This document shows, piece after piece, positions 24,133-36,369 of a stretch of DNA of 64,000 nucleotides. Numbering within the stretch: the stretch's first letter is position 1; each line of letters starts with the position of its first letter. The DNA lies in contig NC_046681.1 of the NCBI RefSeq assembly GCF_009870125.1, positions 28,108,001 through 28,172,000 of the forward strand, read 5' to 3'. Source of the stretch: Drosophila pseudoobscura (lineage: Eukaryota > Arthropoda > Insecta > Diptera > Drosophilidae). The notes beneath the pieces are model-generated. The model worked only from the letters and a program-made list of their open reading frames with translations. It was not told the origin of the DNA and made no database searches. Made by a program: the position numbers and the translations under genes.

Positions 24133-24418
24133 ATGTTTTTGAAAATGTAGTTCAAGAAATCGCCAAAAGGGGCGCCACCGTACAAAAGAAAAGACTCGCG
24201 GCAAATGGCTGGGATACCAGGCAAACAGAAATCAGCAGAAGGTCGATGATTTTTTAAAAATTTGAGTCCCCTAAAGTATGCTGCGATTTTTTTTGCGATT
24301 GCTGCAGTTGCTTGCTGCTGATTTCTGTTCGCCTGGTATGTCAGTCATTTGATGCGAGTTCTTTTGTTTGTACGGTGGCGCCCCTTTCGGTGATTTCTTG
24401 AACTACATTTTCAAAAGT
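24133..24418. repeat. Central palindrome stem-loop (about 105-bp stems)
   Basis: The left stem (24133-24240) includes GTAGTTCAAGAAATCGCC, GGGGCGCCACCGTACAAA and CAAACAGAAATCAGCAG. The right stem (24312-24418) is its reverse complement with few differences. A loop of about 70 bp is AT-rich. This could be a small MITE-like element or simply the fold point of the larger palindrome, and the continuation of homology beyond it on both sides favours the latter. Confidence 0.75.
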
Positions 24419-24429
24419 AGCAAATTACA

Positions 24430-25210
24430 GAATGGTTTTGATATCTCCGTTATTTGACGCCCGATCGGGACTTGCGATGCCTTCCTGTGGTCGGCAAAAT
24501 CTCCCTGATTTTATGAAGTCCTTTTCAAGGACAAAGGATATCAAGGATCAACATTTTTCATTTTCTCCGCTTTTTACGGGCCGATCTGAGCGTGCGACGG
24601 CTTCCTTTGTTCGGAAAAATGTTCCTGGTATGATGCTGTCCTTATTAAGGACCAAGGATCAAGGATATTTACCTCAGACATATATATTTTCTTTTCTCCT
24701 ATATTTGTGGACCGATCGGTGTGTGTCATGGCCCCCTGTAATCCGAAAAATGTCCTTGATCCTTCGGTAAGCACTCCACCATACATACTTAGTTTTCTCG
24801 GCTACTTGTAGCCCGATCGGGATTTGCGACGGCTTCCTGTGATTGGAAAAATGTTCCTGATTTGATGGAGTCCTTATCAAGGACGAAGGAAAAAGGATCT
24901 TTTCTTCAGAAAAATACATCTGGTTTTCTGCCTTATTTGTGGCTCGATCGGGGCGCGCCATGGCCCGAAGGGACAGACAAATCGTCCTAATCCTTCGGCA
25001 AGGACTTGAACAACCCCATCCATTCATATTCAGTTTTCTCGGCTATTTGTGGGCCGATCTGGGCGTGCGATGGCTTCCTCTCATCGAGAAGATGTCCCTA
25101 ATCATATCAAGTCCTTATCAAGGATCAAGGACATTTTCCCCAATAAAAAATATTTAGTTTTCTCCGCTATTTGAAAACCGATCTGGACTTGCTACGCCTT
25201 TTTGTAGTCG
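24430..25210. repeat. Right block of degenerate 100-130-bp tandem repeats
   Basis: Seven copies with CGATC cores near 24461, 24582, 24712, 24813, 24943, 25053 and 25178 (spacing 101-130 bp). Four match the left arm in mirror order. Three extra ones near the centre explain the length asymmetry between the arms. Confidence 0.75.
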
Positions 25211-25249
25211 GTATAGTTTTCCCAATAAAGGATACAGCAAGGATGATTT

Positions 25250-25835
25250 TTCAATTGTTTTATTCAACATAGCTTAGCTTAGTATAAATAAATAAAGAAG
25301 TGGAAAACATTTGTATCTACCATCAAAATATATGGACGTGTATGTCCTTAAACCTAATAACGACGATATCTATCTAGAGTCTAGTAGCCCGCGTAGACCC
25401 TCCCTTGGTTGCCACAGTCAAAGTCCTTGTTGTCGATGGCCAGGTCGAAGGAAGGCGATGGTTTGTTAGGTTCGGATCTTGCAAGGCGTGCGCTTCCGTC
25501 CTGCTGGGATAGGACTCGGTCTGTCGAATACGCCTCGGTAATGTTTGGATATGACCCCGTCTGGCGGGGGGAAATTAGATACGACTCGGTTTGTGGCAAA
25601 GCATAGGTCCTCTGTCCTCTGTAAAGGGGAATATGTATATATTATAAAACATATGCACAATTATACATAGGCTGTTTCACTTACGCGTCTCGAAGCTGAG
25701 GCCCAGCGGATGGGGGGACTGCTGATATCATTTTCCGTGTCCGTGAACAGTGGAAGGGACGCCACACTGTTGACTCAGCGACAAGGCAAGAGGTATTTCT
25801 AGCTACCCGAAGGTGCGACCTGCTAAAATGAAAGG
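25250..25835 (-). pseudogene. Captured gene 3' end, right copy (inverted)
   Basis: This is the mirror copy of 23083-23650, read on the minus strand. It holds the same intron (about 25622-25685) and last exon ending DLAIDNKDFDCGNQGRVYAG, Y, stop near 25381. Small differences from the left copy (an indel in the TESYP-repeat region, K to N in DKKDF) show that the arms have drifted apart since duplication. Confidence 0.5.
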
Positions 25836-25856
25836 AAGAGTTAAATAAACTAACAG

Positions 25857-28800
25857 TATTTTAATGATAGGCAAATCTTCGGAAGTCTGTATCTCAGATA
25901 CATAGAGCCAGATCGGTGAAGGACCAACGCTCCCAGGATCGTGAGGATCCAGACTGTCGAACGGCATCAAAATCTCGACTACGAAAATGAGGCCGATTTT
26001 TGGCAAATTTCATGATGTAACCATCATGATTTTTTGCGAAAATCGTGAAAAACTGGATGTCCCTTATTCCGATCTCAGTCGATTTGCAGGACTCTCCCGA
26101 TCACGTAGAGACATGCCGCACTCCGATCGCCCGCCGTATAGCAGAGATATAGACTACAGAAAAAACCAGTATTTTAATGATATGCAAATCCATATCTTCG
26201 GAAGGCTATTTCTCGGCTATTTATGGGGCGATCGGTGAAGGACCAACGCTCCCAGGATCGTGAGGATCCAGACTGTCGAACAGCATCAAAATCTCGACTA
26301 CGAAAATGAGGCCGATTTTTGGCAAATTTCATGATGTAACCATCATGATTTTTTGCGAAAATCGTGAAAAACTGGATGTCCCTTGTTCTGGTGTCAGTCG
26401 ATTTGCAGGACTCTCCCGATCACGTAGAGACATGCCGCACTCCGATCGACTGCCGTAAAGCAGAGATATAGACTACAGAAAACCCAGTATTTTAATGATA
26501 TCCAAATCTTCGGAAGGCTATATCTCAGATAAATAGAGCCAGATCGGTGAAGGACCAACTCTCCCAGGATCGTGAGGATCCAGACTGTCGAACGGCATCA
26601 AAATCTCGACTACGAAAATGAGGCCGATTTTTGGCAAATTTTATGATTAACCATCATGATTTTTTGCGAAAATCGTGAAAAACTGGATGTCTCTTGTTCT
26701 GGTGTCAGTCGATTTGCAGGACTCTCCCGATCACGTAGAGACATGCCGCACTCCGATCGCCCGCCGTATAGCAGAGATATAGACTACAGAAAAAACCAGT
26801 ATTTTAATGATATCCAAATCTTTGGAAGGCTATATCTCAGATAAATAGCGCCAGATCGGTGAAGGACCAACTCTCCCAGGATCGTGAGGATCCAGACTGT
26901 CGAACGGCATCAAAATCTCGACTACGAAAATGAGGCCGATTTTTGGCAAATTTCATGATGTAACCATCATGATTTTTTGCGAAAATCGTGAAAAACTGGA
27001 TGTCCCTTGTTCTGGTGTCAGTCGATTTGCAGGACTCTCCCGATCACGTAGAGACATGCCGCACTCCGATCGCCCGCCGTATAGCAGAGATATAGACTAC
27101 AGAAAAACCAGTATTTTAATGATATCCAAATCTTCGGAAGGCTATATCTCAGATAAATAGCGCCAGATCGGTGAAGGACCAACTCTCCCAGGATCGTGAG
27201 GATCCAGACTGTCGAACGGCATCAAAATCTCGACTACGAAAATGAGGCCGATTTTTGGCAAATTTCATGATGTAACCATCATGATTTTTTGCGAAAATCG
27301 TGAAAAACTGGATGTCCCTTGTTCTGGTGCCAGTCGATTTGCAGGACTCTCCCGATCACGTAGAGACATGCCGCACTCCGATCGCCCGCCGTATAGCAGA
27401 GATATAGACTACAGAAAAAACCAGTATTTTAATGATATGCAAATCCATATCTTCGGAAGGCTATTTCTCGGCTATTTATGGGGCGATCGGTGAAGGACCA
27501 ACGCTCCCAGGATCGTGAGGATCCAGACTGTCGAACGGCATCAAAATCTCGACTACGAAAATGAGGCCGATTTTTGGCAAATTTCATGATGTAACCATCA
27601 TGATTTTTTGCGAAAATCGTGAAAAACTGGATGTCCCTTGTTCTGGTGTCAGTCGATTTGCAGGACTCTCCCGATCACGTAGAGACATGCCGCACTCCGA
27701 TCGACTGCCGTAAAGCAGAGATATAGACTACAGAAAACCCAGTATTTTAATGATATCCAAATCTTCGGAAGGCTATATCTCAGATAAATAGAGCCAGATC
27801 GGTGAAGGACCAACTCTCCCAGGATCGTGAGGATCCAGACTGTCGAACGGCATCAAAATCTCGACTACGAAAATGAGGCCGATTTTTGGCAAATTTCATG
27901 ATGTAACCATCATGATTTTTTGCGAAAATCGTGAAAAACTGGATGTCCCTTATTCCGATCTCAGTCGATTTGCAGGACTCTCCCGATCACGTAGAGACAT
28001 GCCGCACTCCGATCGCCCGCCGTATAGCAGAGATATAGACTACAGAAAAAACCAGTATTTTAATGATATGCAAATCCATATCTTCGGAAGGCTATTTCTC
28101 GGCTATTTATGGGGCGATCGGTGAAGGACCAACGCTCCCAGGATCGTGAGGATCCAGACTGTCGAACAGCATCAAAATCTCGACTACGAAAATGAGGCCG
28201 ATTTTTGGCAAATTTCATGATGTAACCATCATGATTTTTTGCGAAAATCGTGAAAAACTGGATGTCCCTTGTTCTGGTGTCAGTCGATTTGCAGGACTCT
28301 CCCGATCACGTAGAGACATGCCGCACTCCGATCGACTGCCGTAAAGCAGAGATATAGACTACAGAAAACCCAGTATTTTAATGATATCCAAATCTTCGGA
28401 AGGCTATATCTCAGATAAATAGAGCCAGATCGGTGAAGGACCAACTCTCCCAGGATCGTGAGGATCCAGACTGTCGAACGGCATCAAAATCTCGACTACG
28501 AAAATGAGGCCGATTTTTGGCAAATTTTATGATTAACCATCATGATTTTTTGCGAAAATCGTGAAAAACTGGATGTCTCTTGTTCTGGTGTCAGTCGATT
28601 TGCAGGACTCTCCCGATCACGTAGAGACATGCCGCACTCCGATCGCCCGCCGTATAGCAGAGATATAGACTACAGAAAAAACCAGTATTTTAATGATATC
28701 CAAATCTTTGGAAGGCTATATCTCAGATAAATAGCGCCAGATCGGTGAAGGACCAACTCTCCCAGGATCGTGAGGATCCAGACTGTCGAACGGCATCAAA

Positions 28801-31800
28801 ATCTCGACTACGAAAATGAGGCCGATTTTTGGCAAATTTCATGATGTAACCATCATGATTTTTTGCGAAAATCGTGAAAAACTGGATGTCCCTTGTTCTG
28901 GTGTCAGTCGATTTGCAGGACTCTCCCGATCACGTAGAGACATGCCGCACTCCGATCGCCCGCCGTATAGCAGAGATATAGACTACAGAAAAACCAGTAT
29001 TTTAATGATATCCAAATCTTCGGAAGGCTATATCTCAGATAAATAGCGCCAGATCGGTGAAGGACCAACTCTCCCAGGATCGTGAGGATCCAGACTGTCG
29101 AACGGCATCAAAATCTCGACTACGAAAATGAGGCCGATTTTTGGCAAATTTCATGATGTAACCATCATGATTTTTTGCGAAAATCGTGAAAAACTGGATG
29201 TCCCTTGTTCTGGTGCCAGTCGATTTGCAGGACTCTCCCGATCACGTAGAGACATGCCGCACTCCGATCGCCCGCCGTATAGCAGAGATATAGACTACAG
29301 AAAAAACCAGTATTTTAATGATATGCAAATCCATATCTTCGGAAGGCTATTTCTCGGCTATTTATGGGGCGATCGGTGAAGGACCAACGCTCCCAGGATC
29401 GTGAGGATCCAGACTGTCGAACGGCATCAAAATCTCGACTACGAAAATGAGGCCGATTTTTGGCAAATTTCATGATGTAACCATCATGATTTTTTGCGAA
29501 AATCGTGAAAAACTGGATGTCCCTTGTTCTGGTGTCAGTCGATTTGCAGGACTCTCCCGATCACGTAGAGACATGCCGCACTCCGATCGACTGCCGTAAA
29601 GCAGAGATATAGACTACAGAAAACCCAGTATTTTAATGATATCCAAATCTTCGGAAGGCTATATCTCAGATAAATAGAGCCAGATCGGTGAAGGACCAAC
29701 TCTCCCAGGATCGTGAGGATCCAGACTGTCGAACGGCATCAAAATCTCGACTACGAAAATGAGGCCGATTTTTGGCAAATTTTATGATTAACCATCATGA
29801 TTTTTTGCGAAAATCGTGAAAAACTGGATGTCTCTTGTTCTGGTGTCAGTCGATTTGCAGGACTCTCCCGATCACGTAGAGACATGCCGCACTCCGATCG
29901 CCCGCCGTATAGCAGAGATATAGACTACAGAAAAAACCAGTATTTTAATGATATGCAAATCCATATCTTCGGAAGGCTATTTCTCGGCTATTTATGGGGC
30001 GATCGGTGAAGGACCAACGCTCCCAGGATCGTGAGGATCCAGACTGTCGAACGGCATCAAAATCTCGACTACGAAAATGAGGCCGATTTTTGGCAAATTT
30101 CATGATGTAACCATCATGATTTTTTGCGAAAATCGTGAAAAACTGGATGTCCCTTGTTCTGGTGTCAGTCGATTTGCAGGACTCTCCCGATCACGTAGAG
30201 ACATGCCGCACTCCGATCGCCCGCCGTATAGCAGAGATATAGACTACAGAAAAAACCAGTATTTTAATGATATCCAAATCTTTGGAAGGCTATATCTCAG
30301 ATAAATAGCGCCAGATCGGTGAAGGACCAACTCTCCCAGGATCGTGAGGATCCAGACTGTCGAACGGCATCAAAATCTCGACTACGAAAATGAGGCCGAT
30401 TTTTGGCAAATTTCATGATGTAACCATCATGATTTTTTGCGAAAATCGTGAAAAACTGGATGTCCCTTGTTCTGGTGTCAGTCGATTTGCAGGACTCTCC
30501 CGATCACGTAGAGACATGCCGCACTCCGATCGCCCGCCGTATAGCAGAGATATAGACTACAGAAAAAAACAGTATTTTAATGATATCCAAATCTTTGGAA
30601 GGCTATATCTCAGATGAATAGCGCCAGATCGGTGAAGGACCAACTCTCCCAGGATCGTGAGGATCCAGACTGTCGAACGGCATCAAAATCTCGACTACGA
30701 AAATGAGGCCGATTTTTGGCAAATTTCATGATGTAACCATCATGATTTTTTGCGAAAATCGTGAAAAACTGGATGTCCCTTGTTCTGGTGTCAGTCGATT
30801 TGCAGGACTCTCCCGATCACGTAGAGACATGCCGCACTCCGATCGACTGCCGTATAGCAGAGATATAGACTACAGAAAACCCAGTATTTTAATGATATCC
30901 AAATCTTCGGAAGGCTATATCTCAGATAAATAGAGCCAGATCGGTGAAGGACCAACTCTCCCAGGATCGTGAGGATCCAGACTGTCGAACGGCATCAAAA
31001 TCTCGACTACGAAAATGAGGCCGATTTTTGGCAAATTTCATGATGTAACCATCATGATTTTTTGCGAAAATCGTGAAAAACTGGATGTCTCTTGTTCTGG
31101 TGTCAGTCGATTTGCAGGACTCTCCCGATCACGTAGAGACATGCCGCACTCCGATCGCCCGCCGTATAGCAGAGATATAGACTACAGAAAAAACCAGTAT
31201 TTTAATGATATGCAAATCCATATCTTCGGAAGGCTATTTCTCGGCTATTTATGGGGCGATCGGTGAAGGACCAACGCTTCCAGGATCGTGAGGATCCAGA
31301 CTGTCGAACGGCATCAAAATCTCGACTACGAAAATGAGGCCGATTTTTGGCAAATTTCATGATGTAACCATCATGATTTTTTGCGAAAATCGTGAAAAAC
31401 TGGATGTCCCTTGTTCTGGTGTCAGTCGATTCGCAGGACTCTCCCGATCACGTAGAGACATGCCGCACTCCGATCGCCCGCCGTATAGCAGAGATATAGA
31501 CTACAGAAAAACCAGTATTTTAATGATATCCAAATCTTCGGAAGGCTATATCTCAGATAAATAGCGCCAGATCGGTGAAGGACCAACTCTCCCAGGATCG
31601 TGAGGATCCAGACTGTCGAACGGCATCAAAATCTCGACTACGAAAATGAGGCCGATTTTTGGCAAATTTCATGATGTAACCATCATGATTTTTTGCGAAA
31701 ATCGTGAAAAGCTGGATGTCCCTTATTCCGATGTCAGTCGATTGGGAGGACTCTCCCGATCACGTAGAGACATGCCGCACTCCGATCGCCCGCCGTATAG

Positions 31801-34800
31801 CAGAGATATAGACTACAGAAAAAACCAGTATTTTAATGATATCCAAATCTTTGGAAGGCTATATCTCAGATGAATAGCGCCAGATCGGTGAAGGACCAAC
31901 TCTCCCAGGATCGTGAGGATCCAGACTGTCGAACGGCATCAAAATCTCGACTACGAAAATGAGGCCGATTTTTGGCAAATTTCATGATGTAACCATCATG
32001 ATTTTTTGCGAAAATCGTGAAAAACTGGATGTCCCTTGTTCTGGTGTCAGTCGATTTGCAGGACTCTCCCGATCACGTAGAGACATGCCGCACTCCGATC
32101 GACTGCCGTAAAGCAGAGATATAGACTACAGAAAACCCAGTATTTTAATGATATCCAAATCTTCGGAAGGCTATATCTCAGATAAATAGAGCCAGATCGG
32201 TGAAGGACCAACTCTCCCAGGATCGTGAGGATCCAGACTGTCGAACGGCATCAAAATCTCGACTACGAAAATGAGGCCGATTTTTGGCAAATTTCATGAT
32301 GTAACCATCATGATTTTTTGCGAAAATCGTGAAAAACTGGATGTCTCTTGTTCTGGTGTCAGTCGATTTGCAGGACTCTCCCGATCACGTAGAGACATGC
32401 CGCACTCCGATCGCCCGCCGTATAGCAGAGATATAGACTACAGAAAAAACCAGTATTTTAATGATATGCAAATCCATATCTTCGGAAGGCTATTTCTCGG
32501 CTATTTATGGGGCGATCGGTGAAGGACCAACGCTCCCAGGATCGTGAGGATCCAGACTGTCGAACGGCATCAAAATCTCGACTACGAAAATGAGGCCGAT
32601 TTTTGGCAAATTTCATGATGTAACCATCATGATTTTTTGCGAAAATCGTGAAAAACTGGATGTCCCTTGTTCTGGTGTCAGTCGATTTGCAGGACTCTCC
32701 CGATCACGTAGAGACATGCCGCACTCCGATCGCCCGCCGTATAGCAGAGATATAGACTACAGAAAAACCAGTATTTTAATGATATCCAAATCTTCGGAAG
32801 GCTATATCTCAGATAAATAGCGCCAGATCGGTGAAGGACCAACTCTCCCAGGATCGTGAGGATCCAGACTGTCGAACGGCATCAAAATCTCGACTACGAA
32901 AATGAGGCCGATTTTTGGCAAATTTCATGATGTAACCATCATGATTTTTTGCGAAAATCGTGAAAAACTGGATGTCCCTTGTTCTGGTGTCAGTCGATTT
33001 GCAGGACTCTCCCGATCACGTAGAGACATGCCGCACTCCGATCGACCGCCGTAAAGCAGAGATATAGACTACAGAAAACCCAGTATTTTAATGATATGCA
33101 AATCCATATCTTCGGAAGGCTATTTCTCGGCTATTTATGGGGCGATCGGTGAAGGACCAACGGTCCCAGGATCGTGTGTATCCAGACTGTCGAACGGCAT
33201 CAAAATCTCGACTACGAAAATGAGGCCGATTTTTGGCAAATTTCATGATGTAACCATCATGATTTTTTGCGAAAATCGTGAAAAACTGGATGTCCCTTAT
33301 TCCGATGTCAGTCGATTGGGAGGACTCTCCCGATCACGTAGAGACATGCCGCACTCCGATCGCCCGCCGTATAGCAGAGATATAGACTACAGAAAAACCA
33401 GTATTTTAATGATATCCAAATCTTCGGAAGGCTATATCTCAGATAAATAGCGCCAGATCGGTGAAGGACCAACTCTCCCAGGATCGTGAGGATCCAGACT
33501 GTCGAACGGCATCAAAATCTCGACTACGAAAATGAGGCCGACTTTTGGCAAATTTCATGATGTAACCATCATGATTTTTTGCGAAAATCGTGAAAAACTG
33601 GATGTCCCTTATTCCGATGTCAGCCGATTGGGAGGACTCTCCCGATCACGTAGAGACATGCCGCACTCCGATCGCCCGCCGTATAGCAGAGATATAGACT
33701 ACAGAAAAACCAGTATTTTAATGATATCCAAATCTTCGGAAGGCTATATCTCAGATAAATAGCGCCAGATCGGTGAAGGACCAACTCTCCCAGGATCGTG
33801 AGGATCCAGACTGTCGAACGGCATCAAAATCTCGACTACGAAAATGAGGCCGATTTTTGGCAAATTTCATGATGTAACCATCATGATTTTTTGCGAAAAT
33901 CGTGAAAAACTGGATGTCCCTTGTTCTGGTGTCAGTCGATTTGCAGGACTCTCCCGATCACGTAGAGACATGCCGCACTCCGATCGACTGCCGTAAAGCA
34001 GAGATATAGACTACAGAAAACCCAGTATTTTAATGATATGCAAATCCATATCTTCGGAAGGCTATTTCTCGGCTATTTATGGGGCGATCGGTGAAGGACC
34101 AACGGTCCCAGGATCGTGTGTATCCAGACTGTCGAACGGCATCAAAATCTCGACTACGAAAATGAGGCCGATTTTTGGCAAATTTCATGATGTAACCATC
34201 ATGATTTTTTGCGAAAATCGTGAAAAACTGGATGTCCCTTATTCCGATGTCAGTCGATTGGGAGGACTCTCCCGATCACGTAGAGACATGCCGCACTCCG
34301 ATCGCCCGCCGTATAGCAGAGATATAGACTACAGAAAAACCAGTATTTTAATGATATCCAAATCTTCGGAAGGCTATATCTCAGATAAATAGCGCCAGAT
34401 CGGTGAAGGACCAACTCTCCCAGGATCGTGAGGATCCAGACTGTCGAACGGCATCAAAATCTCGACTACGAAAATGAGGCCGATTTTTGGCAAATTTCAT
34501 GATGTAACCATCATGATTTTTTGCGAAAATCGTGAAAAACTGGATGTGCCTTGTTCTGGTGTCAGTCGATTTGCAGGACTCTCCCGATCACGTAGAGACA
34601 TGCCGCACTCCGATCGCCCGCCGTATAGCAGAGATATAGACTACAGAAAAAACCAGTATTTTAATGATATCCAAATCTTTGGAAGGCTATATCTCAGATA
34701 AATAGCGCCAGATCGGTGAAGGACCAACTCTCCCAGGATCGTGAGGATCCAGACTGTCGAACGGCATCAAAATCTCGACTACGAAAATGAGGCCGATTTT

Positions 34801-35115
34801 TGGCAAATTTCATGATGTAACCATCATGATTTTTTGCGAAAATCGTGAAAAACTGGATGTCCCTTGTTCTGGTGTCAGTCGATTTGCAGGACTCTCCCGA
34901 TCACGTAGAGACATGCCGCACTCCGATCGCCCGCCGTATAGCAGAGATATAGACTACAGAAAACCCAGTATTTTAATGATATGCAAATCCATATCTTCGG
35001 AAGGCTATTTCTCGGCTATTTATGGGGCGATCGGTGAAGGACCAACTCTCCCAGGATCGTGAGGATCCAGACTGTCGAACGGCATCAAAATCTCGACTAC
35101 GAAAATGAGGCCGAT
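25857..35115 (+). repeat. Main array of a 313-bp satellite (about 29 units) with higher-order structure
   Basis: About 29 head-to-tail copies of a 312-319-bp monomer containing AATGAGGCCGATTTTTGGCA, CATGATGTAACCATCATG and CCCGATCACGTAGAGACATG. Two junction types alternate. One is a 319-bp form with ATGCAAATCCATATCTTCGG and GGCTATTTATGGGGCGATCG. The other is a 312/313-bp form with GATATCCAAATCTTCGGAAG and CAGATAAATAGCGCCAG. Blocks of monomers are themselves repeated: 1886 bp (six units, 25987 onward versus 27873 onward), about 1256 bp (four units, 31015 versus 32271) and 942 bp (three units, 33091 versus 34033). Each unit contains a short open frame (MRPIFGKFHDVT...) that ends within the unit, so I treat the array as non-coding satellite. 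Confidence 0.95.
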
Positions 35116-35545
35116 AATAATGTGATGAAGTCGTTATCAAGGATCAAAAACATATTCCCCAACAAAAAATATTTAGTTTTCTCCGCTATTTGGGAACTGA
35201 TCTAGACGTTCCACGCCTTGTTGTAATTGGGATAGTTTCCCCAATACAGGATACAGAAAGGATGATTTTTCAATTTTGTATATAAACAAGTGGAAAACAT
35301 TTGTATCTTTTTTCAGAATATATAGACGTGTATATCGTTAAACCTAACAACGACGATATCTATCTACAGTCTAGTAGCCCGCGTAGCCCCTCCCTTGGTT
35401 GCCATAGTCAAAGTCCTTATTGTCGATGTCCAGGTGAAAGGATGACGACGGCTTGTTTGTGCGAATGCATGGGGTGCGCTTCTGTCCTGGAGGGATACGA
35501 TTCTGTCAGGCTGGGATAGGACTCGGTCTGTTTTGAATACGGAAA
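35116..35545 (-). repeat. Third, outlying copy of the repeat arm and captured gene end
   Basis: Directly after the last satellite unit the sequence resembles 25080-25560: a degenerate short repeat (core near 35200), the AT-rich 3' flank, then on the minus strand an exon end LDIDNKDFDYGNQGRGYAGY, stop near 35371. Upstream of it an alternative frame encodes QTESYPSLTESYPSRTEAHP, a cleaner form of the TESYP repeats than in the palindrome. It may be closer to the original locus. Confidence 0.6.
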
Positions 35546-36369
35546 GGAATGTTGCTTATTCCGTGCCAATGTTGTGGGACAATGTTGCTTATTTTTTTAA
35601 ATTCCCAGAAGCCGGGTTTTGATACTATCGACTAGACAATCTCTAGCGTTAAATCGTGACACGTATGATATGAATGCAATCCAGTAAAATAGATGATGCA
35701 AGGAAGCACTATATGAAGGAACGGCAACACTATGTTCTTTAATATAGATATAAAAATGCAATTTAATAGATTGATATCTTTGAATTTTCCGAATGTCTGC
35801 CATTATATTTAATGCCTATTGTCCATCATAAATCTAACATTGCACTGGAACTAAAATCTCAGCCCTAGAACCAAGTACCGAAATCCTAGAGCGTCATAGT
35901 GGGTGTTGGTAGGGGTTGAAATTCGTAAGTACTCTCCAAACTATTTGCATACTTAATGATCATCTATAAATAATTTTCAGGTCTTTGTCAATTAGAGTTT
36001 GTTTCTATTTAGGTTGTTAAATAAATGGATTGGATGTATAAGTACAGCTAATATAACAAAACATCTTGATAAAACAAAAAAACCAAAAATTTGTTTAAGA
36101 ATGTTTTAAAAGGGCATATTTTACTTATGGTGTGTTTGTGTATGTGTGTGTTTGGAGGCGGGCTACGATAGATTACAAGAATCAACCTAAACATTGTTAA
36201 ACAATTATTTATATTAATATTTCTTCATTTTAAAATTAGGAATAGTTTTGCTTTCTGTTTATCCTTCAACTTGGACGTCGAACTACGGACTACTTAAAAC
36301 TTGGTTCAAGTTTTGGTAATGCGTTGCAGCTGGTAACACGATTTTATCATTTGGTAGTGCAGTGCTTGG
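35546..36369. other. AT-rich spacer, no gene seen
   Basis: About 820 bp of AT-rich, apparently single-copy sequence between the repeat complex and Faf2. It presumably contains the Faf2 3' UTR near its right end. There are no recognisable coding, RNA or transposon features. Confidence 0.5.

Larger units (their letters stand above)
22015..27000. repeat. Large inverted repeat (palindrome) centred near 24277
   Basis: From the centre outward, both arms carry in mirror order a 100-bp perfect-like stem, degenerate 100-130-bp repeats, a captured gene end, and the 313-bp satellite. For example, CATTTTAGCA at 23077 pairs with TGCTAAAATG at 25821. The right arm is about 350 bp longer because it has seven rather than four of the short repeats. 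The right boundary given is nominal, because the satellite continues as a long array. Structures like this are known from foldback-class elements; no transposase is visible. Confidence 0.8.

Noticed and set aside
24133-24418. Independent MITE insertion in the centre of the palindrome
   Set aside because: Homology between the two sides continues beyond the stem (the TCGGGC/ATAACG segments near 24090 and 24455), so the stem is more simply the fold point. No target-site duplication was found.
25987-35062. Repeated open frames of 62-119 codons (MRPIFGKFHDVT...) in each satellite unit
   Set aside because: They are an effect of sequence identity between tandem units. Unit lengths vary between 312, 313 and 319 bp, the frames end inside each unit, and no protein family is recognisable.
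22015-35115. CRISPR-like regular repeat array
   Set aside because: The units are about 313 bp with no short spacers, and the host is an animal. It is satellite DNA.
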